A stretch of 64,000 nucleotides of DNA from Streptomyces sp. NBC_00094 (GCF_026343125.1 NZ_JAPEMB010000001.1:7073501-7137500); one strand, 5' to 3'; shown: positions 40,828-49,303, numbered from the stretch's first letter. Translations and numbers: made by a program. The notes: a model not told the origin generated them from the sequence alone.

Positions 40828-42869
40828 CGGAGGAACGCGGCCGCCACGCCCGCGTCCACCGGAACATGGAGACCGGTCGTGTGGCTGAGGTCGCCGCCGG
40901 TGAGCGCGAAGACCGCGTTGGCGACGTGCTCGGGCAGAACCTCCCTCTTCAGCAGGGTCCGCTGGGCGTAGAAGGAGCCCAACTCCTCTTCCGCGATGCC
41001 GTACGTGGCCGCTCGCTGGGCGCCCCAGCCGCCGGCGAAGATGCCCGAGCCGCGCACCACCCCGTCCGGGTTGACGCCGTTGACCCGGATCCCGTGCTCG
41101 CCCAACTCGGCTGCGAGCAGCCGCACCTGATGGGCCTGGTCGGCCTTCGTGGCGGAGTAGGCGATGTTGTTCGGCCCGGCGAAGACCGCGTTCTTGGAGG
41201 CGATGTAGACGATGTCGCCGCCCAGCCCCTGGGCCGTCATCACCCGCGCGGCCTCCCGGGAGACGAGGAACGAGCCCCGCGCCATGATGGCGTGCTGCAC
41301 GTCCCAGTCCTTCGCCGTGGTGTCCAGGAGGGGCTTGGAGATCGAGATGCCCGCGTTGTTGACGACCAGGTCCACCCCGCCGAAGGCGAGCAGCGCCGCC
41401 CGGAAGGCCGCGCCGATCTGCTCCTCCGACGTGACGTCCACGGCGACGGCCACCGCCTTGTCAGGGCCGCCCAACTCCTCCGCGACCGAGGCCGCGTTCG
41501 CCGGGTCGAGGTCGGCGACCACCACGCAGGCGCCCTCGGCGACGAGCCGGTGCGCGATCGCCCGGCCGATGCCGCTGCCCGCGCCCGTCACGAGCGCCAC
41601 CCGGGTCGCGAGCGGCCGCGGCTTCGGCATCCGCCGCAGCTTGGCCTCCTCCAGCTCCCAGTACTCGATGCGGAACTTCTCCGACTCCTCGATCGGTGCG
41701 TACGAGGACACCGCCTCGGCCCCGCGCATCACGTTGATCGCGTTGACGTAGAACTCGCCCGCCACCCGCGCCGTCTGCTTGTCGCGGCCGAAGGAGAACA
41801 TGCCCACGCCGGGGACGAGCACGATCGCCGGGTCCGCACCCCGCATCGCGGGGGAGCCGGCGGTCGCGTGCCGCGCGTAGTACGCCGCGTACTCCTCGCG
41901 GTACGCGGTGTGCAGCTCCCGCAGCCGGGCGACCACCCGGTCGAGGGGCGCGTCGGCCGGCAGGTCGAGGACGAGCGGCCGGACCTTGGTCCGCAGGAAG
42001 TGGTCCGGGCAGGAGGTGCCGAGGGCGGCGAGCCGCGGGTGCCCGGCGCGGGCGAGGAAGTCGAGCACGGCCTCGGAGTCGGTGAAGTGCCCGACCTGCG
42101 GAAGGTCCTGGGAGGCGAGCCCCCGGACGTACGGGGCGAGCGCGGCGGCCCGCTCCCGCCGCTCGGCCTCGGGCAGCGGCGCGTACCCGTCGACGACCGG
42201 CCCGAAGGGCTCCGGGCGGCCCCGCTCGACGAGGAAGGCCTCGGCGGTGCGGATGATGCGCAGCGCGTTGCGCTCGCACTCCTCCGAGGTCTCGCCCCAG
42301 GCGGTGATCCCGTGGCCGCCGAGGACGCAGCCGATCGCCGCCGGGTTGGCCGCCTTCACGGCGGCGATGTCCAGGCCCAGCTGGAAGCCGGGGCGCCGCC
42401 ACGGCACCCAGACCACGGTGTCGCCGAAGCAGTCGGCCGTCAGCTTCTCCCCGTCGGCGGCGCAGGCGAGCGCGATCCCCGCGTCCGGGTGGAGGTGGTC
42501 GACGTGCGCCGCGGGCACCAGGCCGTGCATCGCGGTGTCGATGGACGGGGCCGCGCCCCCCTTCCCGTACAGACAGTGGTCGAAGGCCGCGACCATCTCG
42601 TCCTCGCGGTCGACGCCCGGGTAGACGTCGACGAGGGCGCGCAGCCGGTCGAGGCGGAGCACCGCGAGCCCGTCCTCGGTGAGCGTGCCCAGGTCGCCGC
42701 CGGAGCCCTTGACCCACATGAGGTCGGTCGGGGTCCCGGTCACGGGGTCGGTGACGGAGCCCTTCGCGGAGGCGTTGCCGCCGGCGTAGTTGGTGGTGCG
42801 GGGATCGGAGCCGAGCCGGTGAGCCCGCTCGACGAGGGAGCTGACGACGGGGTGTGTGGCCGGGGTCAT
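40824..42869 (-). CDS. Bifunctional L-rhamnulose-1-phosphate aldolase / L-lactaldehyde dehydrogenase
   Basis: The 681-residue fusion has a class II aldolase domain (residues about 1-400; metal-binding HVDHLHPDAGIALAC, LGGHGITAWGETSEE) and an SDR domain (about 425-681; VTGAGSGIGRAI, NNAGISISKP, catalytic Y in YSATKADQ and the end HTTGLHVPVDAGVAAAFL). The first half splits rhamnulose-1-phosphate into dihydroxyacetone phosphate and L-lactaldehyde, and the second oxidises or reduces lactaldehyde. This is the bacterial RhaD-dehydrogenase fusion type found in actinomycetes and rhizobia rather than the separate E. coli enzymes. It lies 43 bp after the isomerase gene. Confidence 0.92.
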   Translation of the reverse strand: MTPATHPVVSSLVERAHRLGSDPRTTNYAGGNASAKGSVTDPVTGTPTDLMWVKGSGGDLGTLTEDGLAVLRLDRLRALVDVYPGVDREDEMVAAFDHCLYGKGGAAPSIDTAMHGLVPAAHVDHLHPDAGIALACAADGEKLTADCFGDTVVWVPWRRPGFQLGLDIAAVKAANPAAIGCVLGGHGITAWGETSEECERNALRIIRTAEAFLVERGRPEPFGPVVDGYAPLPEAERRERAAALAPYVRGLASQDLPQVGHFTDSEAVLDFLARAGHPRLAALGTSCPDHFLRTKVRPLVLDLPADAPLDRVVARLRELHTAYREEYAAYYARHATAGSPAMRGADPAIVLVPGVGMFSFGRDKQTARVAGEFYVNAINVMRGAEAVSSYAPIEESEKFRIEYWELEEAKLRRMPKPRPLATRVALVTGAGSGIGRAIAHRLVAEGACVVVADLDPANAASVAEELGGPDKAVAVAVDVTSEEQIGAAFRAALLAFGGVDLVVNNAGISISKPLLDTTAKDWDVQHAIMARGSFLVSREAARVMTAQGLGGDIVYIASKNAVFAGPNNIAYSATKADQAHQVRLLAAELGEHGIRVNGVNPDGVVRGSGIFAGGWGAQRAATYGIAEEELGSFYAQRTLLKREVLPEHVANAVFALTGGDLSHTTGLHVPVDAGVAAAFLR

Positions 42870-42912
42870 GGGGTCTTCTTTCGGGCAGGAGGCGAAGGGA
42901 TGTCGAGGGGGG

Positions 42913-44079
42913 TCACGCGCCCCAGCCGGCCTGGTCGCCGCCGACGCGCTCGCCGGCGATCCGCTCCTGTCGCCCGGAGCGGAGGTAGGCGGCGACCGGG
43001 TCCGGGTCGAGGCCCCGCTCCTCGCGCAGCGCGCGCAGCAGGGGCCGTACGTCGGTGTCGTACGCGTCCATCAGGACGGCGTTGGCGGCGAGGACGTCCC
43101 CGGCCCGCTGGGCCGCGGCGAGGGCGTCGGCGTCGACGAGCAGAGCCTTGGCGGTGGCCTCCTGGACGTTGGCGACCGAGCGGATCACCGCGGGGACCTT
43201 CGCCTCGACGTTGTGGCACTGGTCGAGCATGAAGGCGACGTTCGTGGCGGGCTCCAGGCCGCCGTTCCCGACGACCTCGCGCATGATCCGGAAGAGCTGG
43301 AAGGGGTCGGCGGCGCCGGCCATCAGGTCGTCGTCCGCGTAGAAGCGCGAGTTGAAGTCGAAGCCCCCGAGCCTCCCTTCCCGGAGCAGCAGGGCCACGA
43401 TGAACTCGATGTTGGTGCCGGGCGCGTGGTGGCCGGTGTCCACGACCACCTGGGCCTTCGGACCCAGCTTGAGGCAGTGCGCGTACGCGGTGCCCCAGTC
43501 CGGCACGTCGGTCGTGTAGAAGGCCGGCTCGAAGAACTTGTACTCCAGGAGCATCCGCTGCCCCTCGCCGAGCCGCTCGTAGACCTCGGCCAGGGACTCC
43601 GCGAGCCGCCCCTGACGGGCGGTGACGTCGTCCTGCCCGGGGTAGTTCGTGCCGTCGGCGAACCACAGCTTCAGATCGGCCGAGCCGGTCGCGTCCATGA
43701 TGTCGACGCAGTCGAGCAGGTGGTCCACGGCCCTGCGGCGTACGGCGGCGTCCGGGTGGCAGACGCTGCCCAGCCGGTAGCTGTCGTCCTGGAAGGTGTT
43801 GGAGTTGATCGCGCCCAGTTCGAGGCCGCGCTCCTTCGCGTACGCGGCGAGGGCGGCGTAGTCGTCGACCCGGTCCCAGGGGATGTGCAGCGCCACCTTG
43901 GGGGCGACGCCCGTGAACGCGTGGACCTGCGCCGCGTCGTCGAGCTTCTCGTACGGGGTCCGGGGCACGCCCGGCTGCGCGAAGACCTTGAACCGGGTCC
44001 CGGAGTTGCCGTAGCCCCAGGAGGGCGTCTCGATCCGCTGGGCGGCGAGTGCGGCCTTCACGGCAGCGATGTCGGGCAT
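42913..44079 (-). CDS. rhaI: L-rhamnose isomerase (RhaI, xylose-isomerase-like type)
   Basis: The 388-residue barrel protein has the metal and substrate motifs of the Pseudomonas stutzeri-type L-rhamnose isomerase: IETPSWGYGNSGTRFKVFAQ, LGAINSNTFQDDSYRLGSVC, WFADGTNYPGQDD, LLEYKFFEPAFY, VVDTGHHAPGTNIEFIVALL and FDFNSRFYADDDLMAG. It turns L-rhamnose into L-rhamnulose with a divalent metal. I prefer the ATG at 44079, with GAGGTGG just upstream, over the GTG at 44085, which lies within that ribosome binding site. It is the first gene of the leftward rha operon. Confidence 0.94.
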   Translation of the reverse strand: MPDIAAVKAALAAQRIETPSWGYGNSGTRFKVFAQPGVPRTPYEKLDDAAQVHAFTGVAPKVALHIPWDRVDDYAALAAYAKERGLELGAINSNTFQDDSYRLGSVCHPDAAVRRRAVDHLLDCVDIMDATGSADLKLWFADGTNYPGQDDVTARQGRLAESLAEVYERLGEGQRMLLEYKFFEPAFYTTDVPDWGTAYAHCLKLGPKAQVVVDTGHHAPGTNIEFIVALLLREGRLGGFDFNSRFYADDDLMAGAADPFQLFRIMREVVGNGGLEPATNVAFMLDQCHNVEAKVPAVIRSVANVQEATAKALLVDADALAAAQRAGDVLAANAVLMDAYDTDVRPLLRALREERGLDPDPVAAYLRSGRQERIAGERVGGDQAGWGA

Positions 44080-44110
44080 GTCCACCTCGGAGTCGTCGTG
44101 AGCTGTGAAA

Positions 44111-44122
44111 TGAATCGATTCA
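44111..44122. promoter_or_regulatory. Rhamnose-regulator operator, isomerase side
   Basis: TGAATCGATTCA lies inside the perfect 16-bp palindrome AATGAATCGATTCATT (44109-44124), 12 bp downstream of the leftward -10 box, a repressor position. The central CG suits a LacI-family protein. Confidence 0.75.
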
Positions 44123-44133
44123 TTACATCGGGG

Positions 44134-44162
44134 AAGCTAGCCACCACGCTGGAGGTCGTCAA
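44134..44162 (-). promoter_or_regulatory. Promoter of the leftward rha operon
   Basis: On the minus strand TTGACG (44162-44157), a 17-bp spacer and TAGCTT (44139-44134) form a strong candidate promoter. Its -35 lies back to back with that of the rightward promoter. Confidence 0.7.
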
Positions 44163-44167
44163 GACTC

Positions 44168-44197
44168 TTGACCGTGATCATGCCGACGCCCTAGCGT
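44168..44197 (+). promoter_or_regulatory. Promoter of rhaM
   Basis: TTGACC (44168-44173), an 18-bp spacer and TAGCGT (44192-44197) precede rhaM. The two divergent -35 boxes form the imperfect palindrome GTCAAGACTCTTGAC. Confidence 0.6.
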
Positions 44198-44212
44198 CCT
44201 GCTGCACGGAAA

Positions 44213-44224
44213 TGAAACATTTCA
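44213..44224. promoter_or_regulatory. Rhamnose-regulator operator, rhaM side
   Basis: TGAAACATTTCA has perfect TGAAA/TTTCA arms and mirrors the TGAATCGATTCA site on the other side of the divergent promoters. A half-site, ATGAAACAC, occurs again at 44641-44649 before the LacI gene. Confidence 0.7.
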
Positions 44225-44242
44225 GTCGATCGGAGGGGCCGG

Positions 44243-44575
44243 ATGACACCGCACACGCAGCGGGTCTGCTTCCTGCTGAAGGTCCGGGCCGAGCGGATCG
44301 AGGAGTACCGGGAACGGCACCGGCACGTCTGGGCCGACATGCTCGCCGCGCTCACCGCGGCCGGCTGGCACAACTACTCCCTCTTCCTGCGCGAGGACGG
44401 GCTGCTCGTCGGCTACCTGGAGACCCCGGACTTCGACCGGGCGCGCGCCGCGATGGAGACCGCCGAGGTGAACGCCCGGTGGCAGGCGGAGATGGCGGAG
44501 TTCTTCGAGGAGCTGGACGGGCAGGCGCCCGACGCGGCCATGCGCCCGCTGACCGAGGTCTTCCACCTCGTATGA
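44243..44575 (+). CDS. rhaM: L-rhamnose mutarotase
   Basis: The 110-residue protein matches RhaM in length and motifs: RVCFLLKVRAERIEEYRERH with the catalytic histidine, VWADMLAALTAAGWHNYSLF, and LTEVFHLV at the end. It interconverts the anomers of L-rhamnose so that the isomerase is supplied. GGAGGGG precedes the ATG. It is divergent from rhaI across a shared operator region and is followed by the LacI regulator. Confidence 0.94.
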   Translation: MTPHTQRVCFLLKVRAERIEEYRERHRHVWADMLAALTAAGWHNYSLFLREDGLLVGYLETPDFDRARAAMETAEVNARWQAEMAEFFEELDGQAPDAAMRPLTEVFHLV

Positions 44576-44708
44576 CGCGGCGCGCGGGGGAGCCGGGGCG
44601 GCCAGGTGCGGCGCCGGTCGGCGCCGACCGGCCGCATAGGATGAAACACGGGGCGGAAGCCCACCCGGACCGGGTGGCGGCAGGGGCAGGACGGACCAGG
44701 TGGGACGG

Positions 44709-45746
44709 ATGACGGACACCGCGCGGACGGTCGGGAACGTCGGCATCAAGGACGTGGCACGCGAGGCGGGCGTCTCCGTCGGCACCGTCTCCAACGTGAT
44801 CAACCAGCCGGACCGGGTCTCGCCCGCGACGCTCCAGCACGTACGGCGGGTCATCGCCCGCCTCGGCTACGTCCGCAGCGAGTCCGCCCGCCAGCTCCGC
44901 GCCGGCCGCAGCCGGATCATGGCCCTGCTCGTGCTCGACATGGGCAACCCCTTCTTCGTCGACATCGCCCGCGGCGCCGAACGCACCGCCCGCGCCGCCG
45001 GCCTCGGCGTCATGGTCTGCAACAGCGACCAGAACGCGGGCGACGAGGCCGACTACCTCTCCCTCTTCGCCGAACAGCGCGTCCGCGGCGTCCTCGTCAC
45101 CCCCGCCGACCCCAGCGGGGCGAACCTGCGCGAGTTCCGCCGCCACGGCATCCCGTACGTACTCGTCGACCGGGTCGCGGGCGAAGGCGCGGGCTGCTCG
45201 GTCTCCGTCGACGACGTCGTCGGCGGCTCCCTCGCGATCCGCCACCTCACGGCGGCGGGACACCGCTCCTTCGCCTACGTCAGCGGCCCGCCCCACCTCC
45301 AGCAGATCCGCGACCGCCGCGAGGGCGCCCTCCTCGCCCTCGCCGAGGCCGGGCTGCCCGCCGCGGCCCTCCAGGAACTCCCGGCCGAGCGGCTCGACGT
45401 GGCCTCGGGGCGCGACGCGGGCGCCCGGCTCCTCGGCCTCCCCGACCGCCCGACCGCCGTCTTCTGCGCCAACGACCTCCTGGCCCTCGGAGTCCTCCAG
45501 TCGCTGTACGCGGCCGGGGTCCGGGTCCCGGACGACATGGCCATCGTCGGCTACGACGACATCGAGTTCGCGGCGGCCGCGACCGTACCCCTGACCTCCG
45601 TACGACAGCCGGCGCTCACGCTCGGGGCCAGGGCCGCCGAGCTCCTCCTGGAGGAGACCGGGGAGCGGGCGGACGAGCACCGACACGAACACGTGGTGCT
45701 CCAGCCCGAGTTGGTCGTACGCCGCTCCACCCTGGCCGGACGCTGA
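44709..45746 (+). CDS. LacI-family regulator of the rhamnose genes
   Basis: The 345-residue protein has the LacI helix-turn-helix (GIKDVAREAGVSVGTVSNVI, then NQPDRVSPATLQHVRRVIARL) and ligand domain (MALLVLDMGNPFFVDIARGA, DDMAIVGYDDIEFAAAATVP). Genes of this type beside rhaM and rhaI in actinomycetes control rhamnose use. The two palindromes between rhaI and rhaM, and a half-site before this gene, fit it as repressor with autoregulation. I chose the ATG at 44709 over the GTG nine bases earlier because AGGTGGGACGG then serves as ribosome binding site. Confidence 0.9.
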   Translation: MTDTARTVGNVGIKDVAREAGVSVGTVSNVINQPDRVSPATLQHVRRVIARLGYVRSESARQLRAGRSRIMALLVLDMGNPFFVDIARGAERTARAAGLGVMVCNSDQNAGDEADYLSLFAEQRVRGVLVTPADPSGANLREFRRHGIPYVLVDRVAGEGAGCSVSVDDVVGGSLAIRHLTAAGHRSFAYVSGPPHLQQIRDRREGALLALAEAGLPAAALQELPAERLDVASGRDAGARLLGLPDRPTAVFCANDLLALGVLQSLYAAGVRVPDDMAIVGYDDIEFAAAATVPLTSVRQPALTLGARAAELLLEETGERADEHRHEHVVLQPELVVRRSTLAGR

Positions 45747-45801
45747 CCCGCCCGCCCGGGTTCTGTAGGGTCGGCTGTTCGACGATCAAGGGGGGAATCC
45801 C

Positions 45802-46401
45802 ATGTTCACGTCCTCGAAGCCGGGCGCGGTGGTCGTAGCCGTCGCCCTGGCCGTACTGAGCGTTGCCTGTGGCACGTCCGACAAGAACGACGCGGGTGCC
45901 ACGAACGCGCCGGTCGGCACGACGGCCCCGGCGGACCCGGCCGCCACCACCACGGACGCGGGCGGGGCCGGCGCGCCGGACACCACCACGGACCCCACGC
46001 CGGACGCCACGTCCGACACCACGCCGGATACCACGACGGACGCCACGCCCCCGTCCGACGCCACCCCGGACGCCTCCGGGGGGCCCACCGAGCCGGTCGA
46101 GAAGGTCCGCGACGCCTTCGCCACGCTCCAGGCGACCCTGTACGAATCGTGCACCCCGGACAACTGCGCCTACTTCCTCGGGCGGGTCTACGACGAACTC
46201 CAGGGTCTGGACCGGGCCATGAAGGAGGACCCGAAGGGCCCGGGCCACTTCCCCGAGCCGATCGCCCTGATCGCGAAGCTCAACGGGGAGCTCGACGGCG
46301 ACCGTTCCTTCGAGAACCTGAAGAAGCACCAGAGCCTCCTGGTCGGCACCCGCGACAAGATCAACACATGGATGCAGGGCCACCCCGACGACTACCGCTG
46401 A
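45802..46401 (+). CDS. Small secreted lipoprotein with Thr/Pro/Asp-rich linker
   Basis: The 199-residue protein has a signal peptide and lipobox (VALAVLSVACGTS), a low-complexity linker of degenerate TTPDATSDTTPDTTTDAT repeats (residues about 35-90) and a small, mostly helical C-terminal domain with two cysteines (SCTPDNCAYFLGRVYDELQG) that may form a disulfide. It is a surface-anchored domain on a flexible stalk. I do not recognise the family and can give no function. AAGGGGGGAA precedes the ATG. Confidence 0.7.
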   Translation: MFTSSKPGAVVVAVALAVLSVACGTSDKNDAGATNAPVGTTAPADPAATTTDAGGAGAPDTTTDPTPDATSDTTPDTTTDATPPSDATPDASGGPTEPVEKVRDAFATLQATLYESCTPDNCAYFLGRVYDELQGLDRAMKEDPKGPGHFPEPIALIAKLNGELDGDRSFENLKKHQSLLVGTRDKINTWMQGHPDDYR

Positions 46402-46540
46402 CGCGCCGCCGGTCGCGGACTCCGCGACCGGCCACCCTGCGTCTGAACGGCGCCACGCGCCTGCCCCACACGGGCGCGTCCGGCCCCGTCAGCGGAGTGT
46501 TCGCCGGAATGCCGGCGGCCTTCCGGACATAGTGCGGGCC

Positions 46541-47809
46541 ATGACTCGCACCTCCACCCGAACGCGCCCGGGTCCTCGCTCGGGCGCCCGCAGGGCCCTC
46601 CTCTGCGCCGCCCTCCTCGCCCTCACGGTCCAGACGACGGCCGCCGCACCCGTGCTCGCGGACGAGCCGGGCGGGCGTGACGGCCGTGGCGGCCACGGAG
46701 CACGTGACTGCGTGCGGACCGAGGGCCCGCTCGACGAGCGGGCCCGCCGGGTCCTGGCCCTCGCCCGTCAGGCCAAGAAGGACCTCCGGCTGAAGTCCGT
46801 ACAGCTGCGGGTCACCGTCGACGGACGCGAGGTCGTCACCGACGCCCTCGGCGAGTCCATGACCGGCGTCCGGGCCCGGCCGGACATGCACTTCCGCGCC
46901 GGCTCCGTCGCCTTCGCCCACATCGGCACCGCCCTCCTCCAGCTCGTCGAGGAGAGGAGGGTCCGCCTCGACGACACCGTGGAGCGCTGGCTGCCCGAGC
47001 TGCCCAAGGCCGACCGGATCACCCTGCGGATGCTGGCCACCAACACCACCGGACTCCACGACTACGTCACCGACCCGGACTTCCTGGCCGAACTGCAGGC
47101 CCACCCCTTCCGGTCGTGGACCCCCCGGGACCTCGTCGGCTACCCCCTGCGCCACTCGTTCTGGTACGAGCCGGGCACCAACTGGAGCTACTCCCACGCC
47201 AACTACGTCCTCCTGATCGCCGCGCTGGAGAAGATCACCGGCGTCCCGATCGACGTGTTCGTACGGGAACGGGTCACGGGTCCGCTCGGTCTCCACGACA
47301 CCCGCAACGGCTTCACCCCCGAGATCCCGCACCCCGCCCTCCACGCCTTCACCTCCGACCGCGGCCTCTACGAGGAGTCCACCTTCTGGAACCCCTCCTG
47401 GACCACCGCACCCGGCGCCGTCATCACCACCCACATCTGCGACCTGGCCCGATCGGCCGAGGCCGTCGGCAGCGGCGAACTCCTCTCGCCCCGCTCCTAC
47501 CGCACCCTGCTCGACCCGGGCACGGTCGGCCTCGGCGGCGCGACCGAGAAGTGCCCCGCCTCCGTCTGCCTCCCGCAGACCGAGGCCAAGCACTTCGGCT
47601 TCGGCGTCATCGTGATCAACGGCTGGGTGCTCCAGAACCCGTCGTTCTCGGGGTACGCGGCGATCCAGGCGTACCTCCCCGCCGAGCGGCTCGCCATCGC
47701 GGTCTCGGCGACCAAGACCGCGACGACGCCCGAAGGCAACATGGCGCAGCGGGTCGCGGAACGCATCGCGGCCGAACTGGCCCCCGGCACGCCCCTGGCC
47801 ATCGGCTGA
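46541..47809 (+). CDS. Secreted beta-lactamase-fold (serine hydrolase-like) protein lacking the SxxK lysine
   Basis: The 422-residue protein has a signal peptide (ARRALLCAALLALTVQTTAA) and the class C beta-lactamase/D-Ala-D-Ala carboxypeptidase fold. The nucleophile motif, normally SxxK, reads FRAGSVAFAHIG, so S122 is kept but the lysine is replaced by F125. The second motif, usually YSN, reads YSYSH-type (Y217-S218-H219 in NWSYSHANYVLL). Length and surrounding sequence (LLQLVEERRVRLDDTVERWL, LATNTTGLHDYVTDPDF, WYEPGTNWSYSHAN) fit the family. Classical acylation is therefore doubtful; it may be a binding protein or use another mechanism. A GTG nine bases upstream is an alternative start. Confidence 0.82.
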   Translation: MTRTSTRTRPGPRSGARRALLCAALLALTVQTTAAAPVLADEPGGRDGRGGHGARDCVRTEGPLDERARRVLALARQAKKDLRLKSVQLRVTVDGREVVTDALGESMTGVRARPDMHFRAGSVAFAHIGTALLQLVEERRVRLDDTVERWLPELPKADRITLRMLATNTTGLHDYVTDPDFLAELQAHPFRSWTPRDLVGYPLRHSFWYEPGTNWSYSHANYVLLIAALEKITGVPIDVFVRERVTGPLGLHDTRNGFTPEIPHPALHAFTSDRGLYEESTFWNPSWTTAPGAVITTHICDLARSAEAVGSGELLSPRSYRTLLDPGTVGLGGATEKCPASVCLPQTEAKHFGFGVIVINGWVLQNPSFSGYAAIQAYLPAERLAIAVSATKTATTPEGNMAQRVAERIAAELAPGTPLAIG

Positions 47810-47849
47810 CCTCCCACCTGGCGGCGTCACGGTCACCGCACGGGTGTCA

Positions 47850-47884
47850 GGTGAGCGAAAGGGACGACTAGGCTCTCGCTCACC
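47850..47884. promoter_or_regulatory. Inverted repeat around the -10 of the ROK gene
   Basis: GGTGAGCGA (47850-47858) and TCGCTCACC (47876-47884) are perfect arms around a 17-bp spacer that holds TAGGCT (47869-47874). The second arm ends exactly at the ATG, so the transcript seems leaderless or nearly so and the arms could be an autoregulatory operator. Confidence 0.5.
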
Positions 47885-49108
47885 ATGAATCAGCCCACGG
47901 AACCCAAGGCCGACAAGTCGGGAGTGCGCCGGCACAACCTGAGCCTCGTCCTGCGGACCGTCCACGAGGCGGGCGAGACGACCCGGGCCGCGGTCGCGGG
48001 CCGGGTGGGGCTCACCCGGCCCGCCGTCTCCTCGCTCGTCGAGCAACTCCTCGACCTCGGCTTCCTCGTCGAGTCGGGCAAGACGTTCAGCGGCCAGGCG
48101 GGGCGCCCCGGCACCGTGCTGAAGCCCGCGGACACCGGCCCCGCCGGGCTCGGCGTCGAGATCAACATCGACTACGTGACGGTCTGCGTCGTCGACCTGA
48201 CCGGCACCGACCGCGTCCGGCGCACCGAGCGCCTCGACAACCGGGCGCCCACCGCCGCAGAGGTCCTCGACCGGGCCGCCCGCATCACCGCGGAGGCCCT
48301 CGACGAGGCCGCCGAACGGGGCCTCGACCCGGCCGGAGCGGGGCTCGCGCTCCCCGGACTCGTCACCGGCGGGACCGTCCGGCAGGCCCCCAACCTCGGG
48401 TGGTACGACGTCGCCGCCGAGCGGCTCTTCGGCGAGGCCCTGGCCGCGCGGCGCCCCGGCGCCGGCGGACCGGCCGGCCTCGCCCTGACCTCCGACAACG
48501 AGGCCAACATGGCGGCCCTCGCCGAGCTGTGGTCCGGCACCCTCGGGGACCTGCGGACCTTCCTGCACCTGACGGGCGAGATCGGGGTCGGCGGCGCGAT
48601 CGTCGTCCACGGTGAACTCCTGCGCGGTGCGCACGGTTTCGCCGGCGAGATCGGTCACGTGGTCGTCGACGCCGAGGGGCCCCGCTGCCGCTGCGGATCC
48701 CGGGGCTGCCTGGAGCAGTACGCGGGCCAGGCGGCGCTGCTCGGGGCGGCCGGGGCCTCCGACGTGGCGGAGCTCGTACATCTGGCCGAGACGGGCGAAC
48801 CCCGCGCCCTCGCCGCGCTCGCCGAGGCGGGCCGGATGCTCGGCCGCGCCCTGTCGGCCGCCGTGAACCTCCTCGACCCCGAGGCCGTGGTCCTCGGCGG
48901 CATCTTCCCGCGCCTGATGCCCTGGCTGGCGCCGGCCATGGCCGAGGAGCTCGCCGGCCGTGTCGTCTCCGGCCTCTGGACCCCGGACGCCGCCCGACTC
49001 CGCCCGGCCTCCCCGGCCACCGACGCCGCACGCGGTGCGGCGGACCTCGTCCTCCACGACGTGCTGGCCGACCCCCTGGCCTACGCGGGCACGGGCACGC
49101 GTACCTGA
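47885..49108 (+). CDS. ROK-family transcriptional regulator (second)
   Basis: The 407-residue protein has an N-terminal MarR-like helix-turn-helix (ETTRAAVAGRVGLTRPAVSS) and a ROK domain with the zinc motif CRCGSRGCLEQYAG, GVEINIDYVTVCVVDLTG and LTGEIGVGGAIVVHGELLRG. ROK repressors respond to sugars or sugar phosphates. No sugar gene is adjacent; the only clear candidate site is the palindrome over its own promoter, so its targets may lie elsewhere. Confidence 0.9.
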   Translation: MNQPTEPKADKSGVRRHNLSLVLRTVHEAGETTRAAVAGRVGLTRPAVSSLVEQLLDLGFLVESGKTFSGQAGRPGTVLKPADTGPAGLGVEINIDYVTVCVVDLTGTDRVRRTERLDNRAPTAAEVLDRAARITAEALDEAAERGLDPAGAGLALPGLVTGGTVRQAPNLGWYDVAAERLFGEALAARRPGAGGPAGLALTSDNEANMAALAELWSGTLGDLRTFLHLTGEIGVGGAIVVHGELLRGAHGFAGEIGHVVVDAEGPRCRCGSRGCLEQYAGQAALLGAAGASDVAELVHLAETGEPRALAALAEAGRMLGRALSAAVNLLDPEAVVLGGIFPRLMPWLAPAMAEELAGRVVSGLWTPDAARLRPASPATDAARGAADLVLHDVLADPLAYAGTGTRT

Positions 49109-49165
49109 GGCTCGGACCTGAGACCGGCGCCTGAAGCCCGCGCCTGAGACCTGCACCTGAGGGCC
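49105..49165. repeat. Degenerate CCTGAG repeats after the ROK gene
   Basis: ACCTGAGGCTCGG, ACCTGAGACCGGC, GCCTGAAGCCCGC, GCCTGAGACCTGC and ACCTGAGGGCC follow one another with a period of about 13 bp just past the stop codon. No hairpin is formed; the 195-bp spacer has no gene. Confidence 0.6.
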
Positions 49166-49303
49166 TCGCCCGAGCCTCGTACCGGGGGCCCGTCCCCGAC
49201 GTCCGGTGTCCCGTCCGTCGAGGTGAGGGCCGTGTGACGGGCTCTCATCCCGCTCTCACGCGGGCCTTATCCCGCCATCACCTGACGGCCCTAGCTTCGC
49301 GCC

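Noticed and set aside
40824..42869. Two separate genes (aldolase and dehydrogenase) or a frameshifted pair
   Set aside because: A single open frame with a clean linker matches a known fusion family, so it is one bifunctional protein.
49243..49276. TCTCATCCCGC and CTTATCCCGC direct repeats before the MacB-type permease as response-regulator boxes
   Set aside because: The spacing and sequence are suggestive, but no two-component genes are adjacent and the match is short; not enough to report.
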